A stretch of 64,000 bases of DNA from Janthinobacterium sp. 64 (GCF_002813325.1 NZ_PHUG01000001.1:2170001-2234000); one strand, 5' to 3'; shown: positions 52,985-64,000, counted from the first letter of the stretch. Translations and numbers: made by a program. Notes: a model not told the origin generated them from the letters alone.

Positions 52985-55446
52985 GCGGCCGCCTTTTCCA
53001 GCGCGCTGACCAGGCGCGCCACCCGGTCCGACAGTTTTTCCGTCGTCAGCTGTTCGCGGAAACGCTCGACCATCAGGCCGAAGGCAAAGGGCGACGCGCG
53101 CTCCAGCGCTTGCAGGCTGATGCTCCTGCCATGCAACTCGCGCAAGGTGGCGCGCAGGCGCGTCAATTCCAGCTCCTGTTCCAGCACTTCGCGCTGCGCC
53201 TGCGTGAGCAGCAGATTGGTCGCATCGTGCTTGCGGAACACTTCAAAAAACAGCGAAGACGATGCCTGCAGCTGGCGCGCGCTTTTCGGCTGGCCCGGAT
53301 AACCCTGGAACACCAATCCCGCGATGCGGGCGATTTCGCGGAAGCGCCGCTGCGACAGCTCCGTCGCATTCAGGCTGGCCAGCACGTCTTCGAGCAGATT
53401 GTCCGTGCTGAACAGGGCAAGATCGGCGCCGCTGGCGCCCGTCAACAACGGCGCAAAGTCGATGTCGTGCGCGCCCAGCAATTCAAAGCCGTAATCGTTG
53501 ACGGCGATCGACAAGGTCGCCGGCTGAGTACGGGCAATGCGGTAGGCCAGCAGGGACGCCAGGCCCAGGTGCACCGAGCGGCCCGCAAACGGATACACGA
53601 ACAAATGGTGGCCTTCGCGGCTGGAGAGGGTTTCCACCAGCAGGGTTGCGCGCGTGGGCAGGCTCGACCATGCCTGCTGGATGGCCAGCAGCGGCGCCAG
53701 CGCGCGCATTTCCGGCCCGCTGGCCTTGCCTTCCTGCGCCAGCTGCAACTGGTCCAGCACGGCATGTGCCAGTTCCGACGACAGCGGCATCTTGCCACCC
53801 TGCCAGCGCGGCACGGCGCCGCGGCTGCCTGTTGCGCGCCGCACATAGGCCGTCATCTCATGCACGCGCACAAATTCCAGGATGCGCCCGCCGAACAGAA
53901 AATGGTCGCCCGACTTCAGGCGCGCGATGAACGATTCCTCGATGCTGCCGATCCGCCCACCGCCGAGGAACTTGACCTGGATCGCCGCCTCCGACACGAT
54001 GGTGCCGATGCTCATGCGGTGGCGCCGCGCCAGGGCGACGTCCGGCACGCGGTACACGCCTTCCTCGTCCGGCAGCACTCTCCGGTATTCCGGATACACG
54101 GTAAGGCTTTGCCCGCCGCGCGCAACGAAATCGAGCGCCCATTGCCACTCGTCCAGGCTCAGGTGACGATACGACCAGGCGGCGCGCACTTCCCGGTACA
54201 GCTCGGGCGAATGAAAACCGCCACCCAGCGCGATCGTCACCAGGTGCTGCACCAGCACGTCGAGCGGCTTGTCCGGCACGGGCCGCGCCTCCAGCTGGCC
54301 TTGCGCCAGGGCGGTGCGGGCAGCGGCCGCTTCCAGCAATTCCAGGCTGTTGGTGGGCACCAGGGTGACGCGCGAAATGCGTCCCGGCGCATGGCCGCTG
54401 CGTCCGGCCCGCTGTACCAGGCGCGCGATGCCTTTCGCGCTGCCCACTTGCAGCACCCGCTCGACGGGCAGGAAATCGACGCCCAGGTCCAGGCTGGACG
54501 TGCACACGACGGCTTTCAGCTCGCCCGATTTCAAGTGCTGCTCGACCCACTCGCGCACTTCGCGGTCCAGCGAACCGTGGTGCAGGGCGATCAGGCCGGC
54601 CCAGTCGGGCCGCGCATCGAGCAAATGCTGATACCACAGCTCGGCTTGCGAACGCGTGTTGGTAAACACCAGGGTGGTGGCGCTGCCTTCGATCTCGGCA
54701 ATCAGCGGTTGCAGCATCTGGATGCCCAAATGCCCGCCCCAGGGAAAGCGCGTGGGGTTGGCGGGGATCAGGCTGTCGACGAGGATGCGCTTTTTGACTT
54801 TGCCTTCGACCAGCACGCCGGCGTTTTCCTCGCCCAGCAAGACGTCCTGCGCCTGCCGCAGATTGCCCAGGGTGGCCGACAGGCCCCACGTCATCAACGT
54901 GTCATTCCAGCGGCGCAAGCGGGCCAGCGCCAGCTGCACCTGCACGCCGCGCTTGCTGCCCATCAATTCGTGCCACTCGTCGACGATCACGGTTTCCAGC
55001 AGGCCGAAACGCTCCCGGGCATCCGCCTGGCTCAGCATCAGCGACAGGCTTTCCGGCGTGGTCACCAGCACCTCGGGCCAGGCTTTCGCCTGCCGCGCCC
55101 GCTGCGCGGCGCTCGTGTCGCCCGTGCGCGCCTCGATGCGCCAGCCCGGCGCTAGCTCGGCGCCAGAGGCTTGCAGCGCGCGCACGGTGTCGGCCGCCAG
55201 CGCCCGCATGGGCGTGATCCACAGCACGCGCAAGCCCTGCTTTCGTCCCTTGCGCGCCAGCCGCTCGGCGCGCAGCAAGGCGCCGAACCAGACGGCATAG
55301 GTCTTGCCCGATCCCGTGCTCGCATGCAGCAAACCGGACTGGCCCTGTGCCGCCGCACGCCAGACGGCGCGCTGGAACGGGAACACGGTCCAGCCGCGCG
55401 CGTCAATCCAGGCGTCGATGCGCTGCGCCAGCGCACTTTTGCTCAT
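52981..55446 (-). CDS. Ligase-associated DEXH-box helicase (Lhr-Core type)
   Basis: 821 residues. Superfamily 2 helicase: motif [80 protein letters not shown]. The winged-helix and Lhr C-terminal core domains follow. The length fits the ligase-associated Lhr-Core group rather than the about 1500-residue full Lhr. The gene lies 7 bp after the ligase stop and overlaps pdeM by 4 bp. Confidence 0.94.
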   Translation of the reverse strand: MSKSALAQRIDAWIDARGWTVFPFQRAVWRAAAQGQSGLLHASTGSGKTYAVWFGALLRAERLARKGRKQGLRVLWITPMRALAADTVRALQASGAELAPGWRIEARTGDTSAAQRARQAKAWPEVLVTTPESLSLMLSQADARERFGLLETVIVDEWHELMGSKRGVQVQLALARLRRWNDTLMTWGLSATLGNLRQAQDVLLGEENAGVLVEGKVKKRILVDSLIPANPTRFPWGGHLGIQMLQPLIAEIEGSATTLVFTNTRSQAELWYQHLLDARPDWAGLIALHHGSLDREVREWVEQHLKSGELKAVVCTSSLDLGVDFLPVERVLQVGSAKGIARLVQRAGRSGHAPGRISRVTLVPTNSLELLEAAAARTALAQGQLEARPVPDKPLDVLVQHLVTIALGGGFHSPELYREVRAAWSYRHLSLDEWQWALDFVARGGQSLTVYPEYRRVLPDEEGVYRVPDVALARRHRMSIGTIVSEAAIQVKFLGGGRIGSIEESFIARLKSGDHFLFGGRILEFVRVHEMTAYVRRATGSRGAVPRWQGGKMPLSSELAHAVLDQLQLAQEGKASGPEMRALAPLLAIQQAWSSLPTRATLLVETLSSREGHHLFVYPFAGRSVHLGLASLLAYRIARTQPATLSIAVNDYGFELLGAHDIDFAPLLTGASGADLALFSTDNLLEDVLASLNATELSQRRFREIARIAGLVFQGYPGQPKSARQLQASSSLFFEVFRKHDATNLLLTQAQREVLEQELELTRLRATLRELHGRSISLQALERASPFAFGLMVERFREQLTTEKLSDRVARLVSALEKAAA

Positions 55447-55453
55447 CGCTTGC

Positions 55454-57094
55454 TCATGTGGCCTGGACCAGCATGGCCTTCAAGGTGGCCAGGGTATCCG
55501 CATCGGCGATGGCCTTGTCTTCGCGCCGGCGCAGGATGCGGGGAAAGCGCACGGCGATGCCCGCCTTGTGCCGGCTGGACGCGGCGATGCCTTCGAAGCC
55601 GATCTCGAACACCATCGTCGGCTTGACGCTGCGCACGGGGCCGAATTTTTCTATCGTCGTCTTGCGGATGGCGGCGTCGACCTGTCCGATCTCCGCATCC
55701 GTCAAACCGGAATACGCCTTGGCGAACGGCACCAGCTTACGTTCCCCCTGCTCGCCTTCCTCGACGTCATCCCACACGGCAAACGTGTAGTCCGTGTACA
55801 GCGACGCGCGCCGGCCGTGGCCCGCCTGGGCGTAGATCAGCACGGCGTCGATGGCATACGGGGCTATCTTCCATTTCCACCACGTGCCCACGTCTTTCGT
55901 GCGGCCCACGCCATACGCGGCCGACACGGCCTTGAGCATCAAGCCTTCCACGCCGCGCGCCCGCGATTCAGCGCGGATGGCCGCCAGCGCCTCCCAGCTT
56001 GCCGCCGCTATGCGCGGCGACAGCCGCAGCGCGCGAGCATTTACCTGCGCCACGACGCTTTCCAGCAGCGCGCGGCGCTCCAGCTGAGGCAACTGGCGCA
56101 CGTCCACGCCTTCGCATTCGAGCACGTCGTAGGCCACGAGCACGGCCGGCAGCCCGGCCAGCAACTTGGACGACACCGTCTTGCGGCCCATGCGTTGTTG
56201 CAGATCGGCAAACGGCGCAGGTACGTCGCCCGGCTGCCAGATAAGGATTTCGCCATCGAGCACGGTGCCCTCGGGCAAGGCCAGCTGCGCCAGTTCGGGA
56301 AAGCGCTCCGTGATCAATTCCTCGCCACGCGACCACAGCCAGTTCACGCCTTCGCGGCGCAGCAGCTGGGCGCGCATGCCGTCGTATTTCCATTCGGCCA
56401 GCCAGTCGCCAATATCACCGAGACTCTGCGGCTCCGCCTGCAAGGGATGGGCGAGAAAAAACGGATACGGCTGGCCGCCGCGCAGCGCATGTTCGCCATC
56501 GGACTGCGCGGCGATCAGTTTGAGAAAACCCGCGCCCGTGGGATTGACCTTGCCATCGGTCCAGCCCATCAAACGCTGGGCGATCAGCTTGCTGTCGACG
56601 GCGGCAATCGACGCCAGCGCGCGCGTCACCAGCAGTTTGGACACGCCCACGCGAAAGCCGCCGCCGATCAGTTTGATCAGCAGGAAGCGTTCACGCGTTT
56701 CCAGTTCATCCCAGTAAGCCAGCAAGTCGGCGCGGATGGTCTCGGGCGGCGCGCCGCGCAGCGGCGCGATGCGCTGCTCGACCCACTCGGCCAGGCCGAC
56801 GTCGCTGCGCCTGCCCGGCGCGGGCAAGATCAGGGCGATGGTTTCGGCCAGGTCGCCTACGGCATGATAGGCCTCGTCGAACAGCCAGGCGTCAAGGCCC
56901 GCCCTTTCGGTCGCATACTCGCGCAGCAACCTGGTGGGCACGGCCTGGCGCGGCTTGCCGCCGGCCAGAAAATACACGGCCCAGGCTGCGTTTTCCGGCG
57001 AGGCGCCGCGAAAATACGCTTGCAGGGCCGCCAGCTTGCGGCTGGTGGAGGTCGTCTCGTCGAGTTCCGCGTACAGCCGGGCAAAGTCACGCAT
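55454..57094 (-). CDS. ATP-dependent DNA ligase (ligase-associated cassette)
   Basis: 546 residues. An N-terminal DNA-binding domain (about 1-180) is followed by an adenylation domain with the nucleophilic Lys in [12 protein letters not shown] near residue 215, [19 protein letters not shown] residues, and [36 protein letters not shown], then the OB domain ending with [15 protein letters not shown]. The start at 57094 ([13 protein letters not shown]) overlaps the upstream nuclease gene by 8 bp. It is not the replicative NAD-dependent LigA. It is a dedicated repair ligase. Confidence 0.95.
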   Translation of the reverse strand: MRDFARLYAELDETTSTSRKLAALQAYFRGASPENAAWAVYFLAGGKPRQAVPTRLLREYATERAGLDAWLFDEAYHAVGDLAETIALILPAPGRRSDVGLAEWVEQRIAPLRGAPPETIRADLLAYWDELETRERFLLIKLIGGGFRVGVSKLLVTRALASIAAVDSKLIAQRLMGWTDGKVNPTGAGFLKLIAAQSDGEHALRGGQPYPFFLAHPLQAEPQSLGDIGDWLAEWKYDGMRAQLLRREGVNWLWSRGEELITERFPELAQLALPEGTVLDGEILIWQPGDVPAPFADLQQRMGRKTVSSKLLAGLPAVLVAYDVLECEGVDVRQLPQLERRALLESVVAQVNARALRLSPRIAAASWEALAAIRAESRARGVEGLMLKAVSAAYGVGRTKDVGTWWKWKIAPYAIDAVLIYAQAGHGRRASLYTDYTFAVWDDVEEGEQGERKLVPFAKAYSGLTDAEIGQVDAAIRKTTIEKFGPVRSVKPTMVFEIGFEGIAASSRHKAGIAVRFPRILRRREDKAIADADTLATLKAMLVQAT

Positions 57095-58127
57095 GGGTGA
57101 CGTCCTCCGCTGCCGTGGGCGCACCGGGCGCACCGTCATCGGCCTCGTCGTCGCCATACTCCGTCTCGAAGCCGCCCGCCTGCCAGCCGTTTTGCCGCAG
57201 CCAGCGCACCATCACGGGAATCGATCCATGCGTGACGATGATGCGTTCGGCCTGCGTGGCCGTGATCGCTTGCATCAGTCCCGGCCAGTCGGCATGGTCG
57301 GACAGCACAAAACCGCGGTCCACGCCACGCCGCCGGCGCGCGCCGCGCAGCAGCATCCAGCCGCTGGCAAACGCATCGCTGTAGTCGCCGAAGCGCTTCA
57401 TCCACGGCGAACCGGCAGCCGACGGCGGCGCGATCACCATCGCCGTTTTCAGTGCCGCCTTGTCCGTCACGTCGCCCGCCATCACGGTGGCGGGCAAGGC
57501 CACGCCGGACTCGCGGTACACCTGCGTCAAGGCTTGCGCCGCGCCATGGCAGATGATGGGGCCGATGGAAGGATCGAGCCCCGCGAGGATGCGCTGCGCC
57601 TTGCCGAAGGCATAGCAGAACAGCACGCTGGCGCGCCCCTCGGCCGCATTCCTGCGCCACCACTGGTTGATGTCATCATAAACTTCCTGCGGCGCCTGCC
57701 AGCGGTAGATGGGCAGGCCGAACGTCGATTCCGTAATAAACGTATCGCAACGCACAGGCTCGAACGGTGCGCACGTGGGGTCGGGCTGCAGCTTGTAGTC
57801 GCCCGAGGCCACCCACACTGTGCCGCCCACTTCCATGCGCACCTGGGCCGAACCCAGCACGTGGCCGGCCGGATGCAGCGACACGCGCACGCCATGGTGT
57901 TCGATGGTCTCGCCATACGCGAGGCCCTGGATGGACACGGCGCCCAGGCGCGCACGCAGCACCTGCTCGCCGGGCGCGGCGCACAGGTAATGCCGGTGGC
58001 CAACTCGCGCATGGTCGGCATGCGCATGCGTGATGATGGCGCGCTCGACGGGGCGCCACGGGTCGATGTAGAACTGACCCGGCACACAGTACAAGCCCTC
58101 CTTGCGCACCACCACCATGTCTGCCAT
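57087..58127 (-). CDS. Ligase-associated metallo-beta-lactamase-fold DNA nuclease
   Basis: 346 residues. MBL/beta-CASP-type nuclease: AIITHAHADHARVGH (metal motif) near residue 32, LHPAGHVLGSAQVR, VASGDYKLQPDPTC, DTFITESTFGLP and the C-terminal FVLSDHADWPGLMQA plus VTHGS. This is the predicted exonuclease of the ligase cassette, related to SNM1/Artemis-type enzymes. The last 8 bp overlap the ligase start. It is first in the four-gene unit and begins 88 bp after the RecQ-type gene. Confidence 0.94.
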   Translation of the reverse strand: MADMVVVRKEGLYCVPGQFYIDPWRPVERAIITHAHADHARVGHRHYLCAAPGEQVLRARLGAVSIQGLAYGETIEHHGVRVSLHPAGHVLGSAQVRMEVGGTVWVASGDYKLQPDPTCAPFEPVRCDTFITESTFGLPIYRWQAPQEVYDDINQWWRRNAAEGRASVLFCYAFGKAQRILAGLDPSIGPIICHGAAQALTQVYRESGVALPATVMAGDVTDKAALKTAMVIAPPSAAGSPWMKRFGDYSDAFASGWMLLRGARRRRGVDRGFVLSDHADWPGLMQAITATQAERIIVTHGSIPVMVRWLRQNGWQAGGFETEYGDDEADDGAPGAPTAAEDVTHA

Positions 58128-58215
58128 GCCCTGCCCCCTGCGTTAAAAAGCGCGTTGGAATGGGGTGATTCTAGCGCGCTTGCACCAGATCACTGTTCGA
58201 CAGCGCACCATGGCT

Positions 58216-59886
58216 TCACGCAGGGACAACGAACTCCGCCATGAAAGTACGCGTGGTGTTTTCCGGAAAGGCAATGGTGACCTGGTCGCCGGCTACCGAT
58301 AGTACGGTACCGATCTGGTAGCGGGGCACGCGCACGCGGCTGCCGACGGCGATCTGGGGCGCTGGCGCGGGCGGCGGCGCTTCAGCAGGCGCTGGAGGGA
58401 ACTCGTCGAGGGAGATGGGCGCGGCCAGCGCGGGCGGCGACAGGCAATTGTCGCAGGTGCAGCAGCGCTCAAAATCGTCCGCATCGCCAAAGTAATCGAG
58501 CAGCAGTTTCCAGCGGCACAGGCCGCTTTGCGCATATGCCACCATCTGCTCGAGCGCCTGTTTGTCGCGCTCCTGCTTGTCGACGTAGATCTGCGCCAGC
58601 TGCGCATACGAGGGCGACTTCGCCGAGGGCGCTTTCAGGCTGTAGCCCAGCTTGCGGTCCTGGCGCAGCAGCTTGCCGTCTTTTAACAATTTCAGGCAGA
58701 CCTTCAGGTGGCCGTCGGAAAACTCGGGCAGGCTGGACGCCAGCGCAGCGAACGCAAACGTGGCCGGAAATGTTTGCGCTGCGGCCACGATGGCCGCCAG
58801 TTCTTCCGCCGTGGGATAGTGCTTGGCCAGAAAGAATTGCTGCACCCGCTTGTCTTCCTGAAAGTACAGCAAGGTACAGTCGGCGGGCAAGCCGTCGCGC
58901 CCTGCCCGGCCCGATTCCTGGTAGTACGCTTCCAGGTTAGCCGGCACCTGCAAGTGGATGACGAAGCGCGTGTCGGGCTTGTCGATGCCCATGCCGAAGG
59001 CGTTGGTGGCGACCATGATGCGGCGTTCGCCATTCATGAACAAATCCTGCTTGTGCTTGCGCTCGCGCGCCGCCAGCTTGCCGTGGTAGCACGTGACGCT
59101 CTCGCCCAATTCCTCCAGCCGCGCCGCCAGATCTTCGACGGCCTTGACGGTGGCCGCATACACGATGCCCACGCCGGCCGTCTCGCGCAGCAGGCGCAGA
59201 ACTTCGTCCTGTTTTTCCGCGGCATTCGTGACCTGGATCACGCGGTAGCGCAAATTGGCGCGGTAGATGCCGGTATTGATGACTTGCAGCTTGCGCGCTT
59301 CCAGCTGCGCGTCGATATCGGCTATCACTTCCCCGGTGGCCGTGGCCGTCAGCGCCAGCACGGGCGGACGGCCCAGCACGCGCAGGGCGGCCGCTATCTC
59401 CAGGTAGGCGGGACGGAAATCGTGGCCCCACTGGGAAATGCAATGGGCTTCATCGATGACGACCAGGCTGGGCGGCGCACTGGCCAGCAGGGACAGAAAA
59501 TCGGGGCTGGCCAGGCGTTCCGGCGTGCAAAAGATGATGAGCCTGCCGCCCTGGCCGATGCGGGCGATGGCCTCGTCCTCTTCCGCGCGCGACAGGCTGC
59601 TGTTGAGCTGCACTGCCGTGATGCCCAGTGCATGCAGCTTTTCCAGCTGGTCTTTCATCAGCGAGATCAGCGGCGAGACGACCAAAGTGGCACTTGGCAA
59701 CAGCGCGGCGGGCAACTGGTAGCACAGCGACTTGCCGCTGCCGGTGGGCATGATGGCCAGGGTATCGCGCCCGGCCAGCACGCTGTCGATGACTTCCTGC
59801 TGGCCCGTGCGCAGCCGTGCCACGCCAAAGACCGAGCGCAGCAGGCGCTGGATGTGTCGACCAGATTGGTACACTGAAGCATGCAT
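58216..59886 (-). CDS. RecQ-family ATP-dependent DNA helicase
   Basis: 556 residues. Helicase motifs: FGVARLRTGQQEVIDSVLAG, IMPTGSGKSLCYQLP, VVIDEAHCISQWGHDFRP, ALTATAT, ATNAFGMGIDKPDTRFVIH and YYQESGRAGRDG. The RecQ zinc site is seen in CRWKLLLDYFG plus CCTCDNC. No clear HRDC domain follows; instead there is a Pro/Ala linker and a small C-terminal beta domain (VGSRVRVPRYQIGTVLSV). The start at 59886 is chosen by alignment. It lies upstream of the ligase cassette on the same strand. Confidence 0.94.
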   Translation of the reverse strand: MHASVYQSGRHIQRLLRSVFGVARLRTGQQEVIDSVLAGRDTLAIMPTGSGKSLCYQLPAALLPSATLVVSPLISLMKDQLEKLHALGITAVQLNSSLSRAEEDEAIARIGQGGRLIIFCTPERLASPDFLSLLASAPPSLVVIDEAHCISQWGHDFRPAYLEIAAALRVLGRPPVLALTATATGEVIADIDAQLEARKLQVINTGIYRANLRYRVIQVTNAAEKQDEVLRLLRETAGVGIVYAATVKAVEDLAARLEELGESVTCYHGKLAARERKHKQDLFMNGERRIMVATNAFGMGIDKPDTRFVIHLQVPANLEAYYQESGRAGRDGLPADCTLLYFQEDKRVQQFFLAKHYPTAEELAAIVAAAQTFPATFAFAALASSLPEFSDGHLKVCLKLLKDGKLLRQDRKLGYSLKAPSAKSPSYAQLAQIYVDKQERDKQALEQMVAYAQSGLCRWKLLLDYFGDADDFERCCTCDNCLSPPALAAPISLDEFPPAPAEAPPPAPAPQIAVGSRVRVPRYQIGTVLSVAGDQVTIAFPENTTRTFMAEFVVPA

Positions 59887-59997
59887 GATTACCGTCCCGA
59901 AAGTAGCACTGCCGGCGCCCCAGCGCCAGCGTAGAACTACTTTACGGAAGGGCCTGGCGCGCCGCCATAGGACGGGCGCCACAGCTGACGTAGGAAT

Positions 59998-60396
59998 TCA
60001 GGAAGCAAACAGGATGGCCCAGAACAGCATCAGCAAGCCGGCTATCGACACGCACCACACGAGCGTGCGCACGACGGGCACGCCAAACGCGTACAGCGGT
60101 AAATACAGCACGCGCGCGGCCAGGTACAGGGCCGTGCCGTACAGGGTCAGTGCGCTTTCCTGCGCCGTCACGTGGACGATCAGCACGGCGGCGGCGAACA
60201 GGGGCAGGGTTTCAAACAGGTTCGCCTGGGCCCGCTGCAAGCGGCCCGTGATCTTGCCCACGGGCGGCCCGTCGCCATCGCGCGCGCTCACGTTATAGGC
60301 CGTACCCGTTTCGCGCGTGCGGAACAGCGCGGGCAGCAGGATGTGCACCAGCGCCAGCACCAAAGTACAGCCCAGCATGGTCAATTCAGGAGTCAT
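59998..60396 (-). CDS. MAPEG family membrane protein
   Basis: 132 residues with four hydrophobic helices. MAPEG features include RARDGDGPPVG-like polar loop (YNVSARDGDGP), RLQRAQANLFETLPLF near residue 50 and ARVLYLPLYAFGVPVVRTL near residue 95. The start at 60396 has AGAGG upstream. Bacterial members are often of unknown substrate, possibly glutathione-linked. It is between recQ and the hybrid kinase. Confidence 0.88.
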   Translation of the reverse strand: MTPELTMLGCTLVLALVHILLPALFRTRETGTAYNVSARDGDGPPVGKITGRLQRAQANLFETLPLFAAAVLIVHVTAQESALTLYGTALYLAARVLYLPLYAFGVPVVRTLVWCVSIAGLLMLFWAILFAS

Positions 60397-60443
60397 CTTT
60401 ACCTCTGCGGATGGGATAGGCAAGCCGTGCCGGCGCGTGCCCG

Positions 60444-63400
60444 TCAGGGTTGGTCGAGTGCTGCTTGCAACTCTGTCAAATCATAGGGCTTGCGCAAGAC
60501 ACTGGCGGAAAAGCCCAGTTCATCCATCGATTCCTTGCCATAGCCCGTGGAAAAGATGATGCGCATGTCCGGTTTCTCGCGCAGCACCATGCGTGCCAGC
60601 GCGATGCCAGACATGCCGGGCAGGCTGACATCGGTAAACAAAATATCGAAGTCTTGCTCATTGAGCAATTTCCACGCCGCCTCGCCATCGGACACGCCGC
60701 TGACCGTGTGGCCCAGCATGCCCACCAGTTCGCATACCATCAGCTGGGAATCGAGATTATCTTCCACTACGAGTATCTTCATCGATGTCGGCATGTCACC
60801 CTGCGGTGTTGGCGCATGGCCCGTCAAGTCCAGCCCCGGCGTACCGCTCGCCAGTATGCTGGCCGCCATGGTGCCGCTTGCCGGAGCGCCAGCCACCGGC
60901 GCGCCGGACCGCTCAAACTGGCGCGCGCGCATTTGCTGCTGGCGGTTGGCCAGCACATGGCGCAGCTTGCGCGCCAGCTCTTCGCGCCGGTACGGCTTGC
61001 TGAGCAATTCCACTCCCGCGTCGAGCCTGCCCTCGTGCACGATCACATCCTGCGCGTAGCCCGACGTAAACAAGACGGCGATATCGGGCTGCAATTCGCG
61101 CGCCTGGCGCGCCATCTCCGTGCTGCTGACGGGGCCTGGCATGATCACGTCCGTAAACAGCAAGTCGATCTGCGCGCCACTGTGCAGCACGGCGAGCGCG
61201 CTTTCGCCATCTTCGGCTTTCAGCACCGTATAGCCGAGCGCGCCGAGCATATCAACCACGGTGGTGCGCACGCCCACGTCGTCTTCCACCACCAGCACGG
61301 TTTCCGTGCCGCCCGTGACGACGCCGCTCAATTCCAGTTCCTCGTCCGCTTCGGCCATCAGGGAACGGGGCAAATAGATTTTGACTCCCGTGCCCACGCC
61401 AGGTTCACTGTAAATGCGGATATGGCCGCGGCTTTGCGTGACGAAACCATACGCCATCGACAGGCCCAGGCCCGTGCCCGCGCCTTCCGGCTTCGTCGTG
61501 AAAAACGGCTCGAACGCGCGCTGCAGCACGGGGCCGCTCATGCCGCGGCCCGTGTCCGTCACCGACAGCATCACGTACTGGCCCGCCGGCACGTCGACCA
61601 GATTATGCACATACTGCTCGTCGAGCACGACATTGCCCAGTTCGATGGTCAGCTTGCCCACGCCATCCATGGCGTCGCGCGCATTGATGGCCAGATTGAG
61701 AATGACGTTCTCGATCTGGCTGCGGTCGACCAGGGTATTCCACAGCCCGCCGCCGCCCACCAGCACGATGTCGATCGCTTCGCCCAGAGCGCGCCGCAGC
61801 AGCGCATCCATGTTGCGCACCACGCGCGCCAGGTCGGCCACTACCGGTTGCAGCGGCTGGCGCCGCGCAAACGCCAGCAGATGCGACGACAACTTGGCAC
61901 CCCGCTCGACGGCGGCAATCGCCGTGTCCAGGCGCTGGCGCATCAAGCCATCCGTGCCCGCCAGATGATGCAACAAATGCAAATTACCGGAAATGATTTG
62001 CAGCACATTATTAAAATCGTGCGCGATCCCCCCTGTCAGCTGGCCCACGGCTTCCATCTTTTGCGCCTGGCGCAAGGCGTCTTCGGCCTTGGTGCGCTCA
62101 CCGACTTCCTGTTCGACACGGTGTTCCAGCGTTTCGTTCAATTCATGCAGCGCTTTTTCCACGCGGCGCCGGTCCGTGATGTCCGTCTTGACGGCGATCA
62201 GGGAACGCGTATGACCCTGCTCATCGACCAGGCGGCTGACATTGCTCGACACCCACACTTGCGAGCCATCGGGTTTCAGGTAGCGCTTTTCCAGCGAGAA
62301 CGACTCGCCCGTTTCCACCAGGCGCCGGAACAGTACGCTGTTGCCGGGCACATCCGCCGGATGCATGATGTCGTTCATGTTTAGGCTCAGCAGCTCTTCG
62401 GCCGAGCGGCCCAGCATGCAGCACAGGGCCCCGTTGACCCTCTGGAAACGGCCATCGAGGCCCAGCTCGGACAAGCCCACGGAGGCCTGGCCGAAAATGG
62501 CCGCCATGCGTTCCTGGCTGGCGTTCAGTTCATCCTCGATCTGGCGCCGCTCCGTCACGTCGAACGACACGCCCACGTAACGGCGCTGGCCCGGCACGCG
62601 GCCGGCCACCACCTCGCCCTGGCGCGCGATCCAGCGCAGCGCGCCGTCGGCAGGACGGCGGATGCGGTATTCCACGTATTCGAGGGGATTGGGCGTCAGG
62701 TCCAGCTTGCTCGGTCCGACCTTTTGCTGGTCGCGCGCATCGACCAGGCTCACCAGCAGGCGTTCCGTCACCTCCACCTCGTCGGCAATGCCCCACAGGC
62801 GGCGGAAGGTGGGCGACACCAGCATCGCGCCCGTCTCGGGGAACCATTCGAAGGTGCCGATACCGCCCGCCTGCTGGGCCAGGCGCAAACGCTCCTCGCC
62901 GTCCATGCGCTCGGTGACGTCGATGCCTTCGACGAGGATGCCCGTGACCACGCCCTCGTCATCCTTGATGGGCTGGTACACGAAATCGATCTGGCGCAGG
63001 CCCGTCTGCCCATCCGCCGTCTGCAAATCCACCTTCATCTGGCGCCCTTCGAAGGGCTCGCCCGTGCGGTAGACCTGGTCGAGCAATGCGATGAAGCCTT
63101 GCTCCTTGACTTCAGGCAAGGCCGCTTCGACTGTCTTGCCCAGCATATCGCGGTGCCCCACCAGGCGCAGATAATGCTCATTGGCCAGTTCGAACACGTG
63201 CTGCGGACCACGCAGCATGGCCATGAAGCTCGGTGCCTGCTGGAACAGGGCGCGCAGCAGCGCGCGCTCCTCGCCCAGGCGGCGGTTGGCCGCGCGCACG
63301 GCCTCGCTCTCGGCCTGCAAGGTGGTGTTGAGTTCACCCAGCTCAGCCGTGGCCAGCTTCAGCTGGCGCCCCTCTTCCATGCGCGCCGTCAATTCCAGCG

Positions 63401-63842
63401 CCGTGCACAACACGCCATCGACCTGGCCGTCGGCGCCATGCACGGGCGCATAAAACAGGTCGAAGCAAACATCCGTCGGTTTTCCATCACGCAACAGCGG
63501 CAAACAGCACTCGCGGTGTACCTGCGTTTCGCCGCGCAGTCCCGCTTCGAGGATGCGCGCGTTCCAGTCCCAGATTTCGGGCCAGACGGCGGGCACCGTG
63601 CCGCCCAGCGCCGCCGGATGGCGCGCCCCGGCGATCTGGATGTAATCGTCGTTGTAAATCATGACGTGCTGCGGACCCCACATCAGCACCATCGCCATCG
63701 GCGAATGGAGCATGATGTCGACACTGGTACGCAAATGGGCGGGCCAGCCTTCGAGTGCGCCCAGGCTGGTGGCGGACCAGTCGCGCTGGCGCACCAGTTC
63801 GCCCATGCTGCCGCCGCCGCGCGGCCAGGCTGGCGCGCTCAT
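60444..63842 (-). CDS. Hybrid sensor histidine kinase with two receiver domains
   Basis: 1132 residues. There is no clear transmembrane segment, so it is probably soluble. Several PAS/PAC domains (about 30-150, 190-310, 325-450, 455-580) precede a HisKA domain with the phospho-His in [18 protein letters not shown] (about 625-640), an ATPase domain ([26 protein letters not shown]) and two receivers with Asp in [10 protein letters not shown] and [10 protein letters not shown]. The second receiver follows a Pro/Ala linker. The start ATG overlaps the stop of another kinase gene by 4 bp (ATGA), so the pair is co-expressed. The ligand is unknown. Confidence 0.92.
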   Translation of the reverse strand: MSAPAWPRGGGSMGELVRQRDWSATSLGALEGWPAHLRTSVDIMLHSPMAMVLMWGPQHVMIYNDDYIQIAGARHPAALGGTVPAVWPEIWDWNARILEAGLRGETQVHRECCLPLLRDGKPTDVCFDLFYAPVHGADGQVDGVLCTALELTARMEEGRQLKLATAELGELNTTLQAESEAVRAANRRLGEERALLRALFQQAPSFMAMLRGPQHVFELANEHYLRLVGHRDMLGKTVEAALPEVKEQGFIALLDQVYRTGEPFEGRQMKVDLQTADGQTGLRQIDFVYQPIKDDEGVVTGILVEGIDVTERMDGEERLRLAQQAGGIGTFEWFPETGAMLVSPTFRRLWGIADEVEVTERLLVSLVDARDQQKVGPSKLDLTPNPLEYVEYRIRRPADGALRWIARQGEVVAGRVPGQRRYVGVSFDVTERRQIEDELNASQERMAAIFGQASVGLSELGLDGRFQRVNGALCCMLGRSAEELLSLNMNDIMHPADVPGNSVLFRRLVETGESFSLEKRYLKPDGSQVWVSSNVSRLVDEQGHTRSLIAVKTDITDRRRVEKALHELNETLEHRVEQEVGERTKAEDALRQAQKMEAVGQLTGGIAHDFNNVLQIISGNLHLLHHLAGTDGLMRQRLDTAIAAVERGAKLSSHLLAFARRQPLQPVVADLARVVRNMDALLRRALGEAIDIVLVGGGGLWNTLVDRSQIENVILNLAINARDAMDGVGKLTIELGNVVLDEQYVHNLVDVPAGQYVMLSVTDTGRGMSGPVLQRAFEPFFTTKPEGAGTGLGLSMAYGFVTQSRGHIRIYSEPGVGTGVKIYLPRSLMAEADEELELSGVVTGGTETVLVVEDDVGVRTTVVDMLGALGYTVLKAEDGESALAVLHSGAQIDLLFTDVIMPGPVSSTEMARQARELQPDIAVLFTSGYAQDVIVHEGRLDAGVELLSKPYRREELARKLRHVLANRQQQMRARQFERSGAPVAGAPASGTMAASILASGTPGLDLTGHAPTPQGDMPTSMKILVVEDNLDSQLMVCELVGMLGHTVSGVSDGEAAWKLLNEQDFDILFTDVSLPGMSGIALARMVLREKPDMRIIFSTGYGKESMDELGFSASVLRKPYDLTELQAALDQP

Positions 63843-64000
63843 GTGGCCAGTCCCGCTTGCACGCGCACCTGGCACTGGCGCGGGATGCGCACCGTCACCA
63901 GCGTGCCCTGCGTGGCCGTGGAACTGAGCTCGACCGTACCGCCGTGGGCCTTGACGAACATGTTCACCGTGTACAGCCCCAGCCCCAGCCCCTGACCCGT
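63839..64000 (-). CDS. Sensor histidine kinase, C-terminal end only
   Basis: 54 codons at the window edge, frame open to 64000. The sequence begins TGQGLGLGLYTVNMFVKAHG, the G2 box and following helix of a HATPase_c domain, then GTVELSSTATQGTLVTVRIP, as at the end of many histidine kinases, and a short basic tail. The stop overlaps the hybrid kinase start by 4 bp. The rest lies outside. Confidence 0.85.
   Translation of the reverse strand, partial: TGQGLGLGLYTVNMFVKAHGGTVELSSTATQGTLVTVRIPRQCQVRVQAGLAT

Noticed and set aside
58190..58206. CTGT-TCG-ACAG upstream of the ligase cassette as an SOS box
   Set aside because: The spacer is 3 bp instead of 8, so it does not match the double boxes at lexA.

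Overview
The window looks like chromosome of a high-GC betaproteobacterium of the family Oxalobacteraceae; Janthinobacterium, Duganella or Massilia are the closest guesses. This rests on gene order and protein style (leuC-leuD-leuB-asd-fimV-truA-trpFBA-accD-folC-SPOR-cvpA-purF, rpsF-priB-rpsR-rplI-dnaB, a CHASE2 cyclase, a HemP/DUF2325 locus, an IS1595-type element), not on a database search. Coding density is high. Most genes up to 39.8 kb and from 44.9 kb onward are on the minus strand. I saw no rRNA, tRNA, CRISPR array or prophage.

Layout. 1-7.8 kb: a two-partner secretion pair, a TpsB outer-membrane transporter and a giant TpsA exoprotein that runs off the left edge and ends in near-identical 83-residue YDG repeats. 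7.9-12.9 kb: second-messenger genes, namely a CHASE2 adenylate cyclase overlapping a GAF/HD-GYP protein, with a divergent metallo-beta-lactamase-fold hydrolase. 13-14.7 kb: Pit phosphate transporter and its DUF47 partner. 14.8-18.7 kb: dnaB, the rplI-rpsR-priB-rpsF ribosomal operon (priB apparently starts at CTG), and lexA with two perfect SOS boxes. 18.8-36.8 kb: a long conserved housekeeping run, from leuC in to a trans-sulfuration enzyme, with a 40-residue entericidin-like lipoprotein gene between leuC and leuD. 37-39.8 kb: cheZ-cheA.

40-44.9 kb (plus strand): a universal stress protein behind a perfect FNR/Anr box, a NarL-type response regulator, an Fnr-family regulator, then hemP with a Fur-like site, a small unknown gene and a DUF2325 gene. 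44.9-45.9 kb: a complete IS1595-family insertion with 8-bp target duplication. 45.9-50.5 kb: a Fur-controlled operon of PepSY membrane protein, DUF2271, DUF4198, ApbE flavin transferase and NADPH flavoprotein reductase. The DUF2271 protein carries an ApbE-type flavinylation motif, so the operon reads as a transmembrane electron relay to a periplasmic flavoprotein, probably for iron reduction. 50.7-52.1 kb: small stress proteins. 52.3-59.9 kb: the four-gene ligase-associated DNA repair cassette (nuclease, ligase, Lhr-type helicase, PdeM phosphoesterase) with a RecQ-type helicase upstream. 60-64 kb: a MAPEG membrane protein, a hybrid histidine kinase with two receiver domains, and the end of another kinase.

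The best candidates for under-described biology are the flavinylated DUF2271 operon, the hemP-unknown-DUF2325 operon, and the rapidly evolving repeat tract of the TpsA exoprotein.
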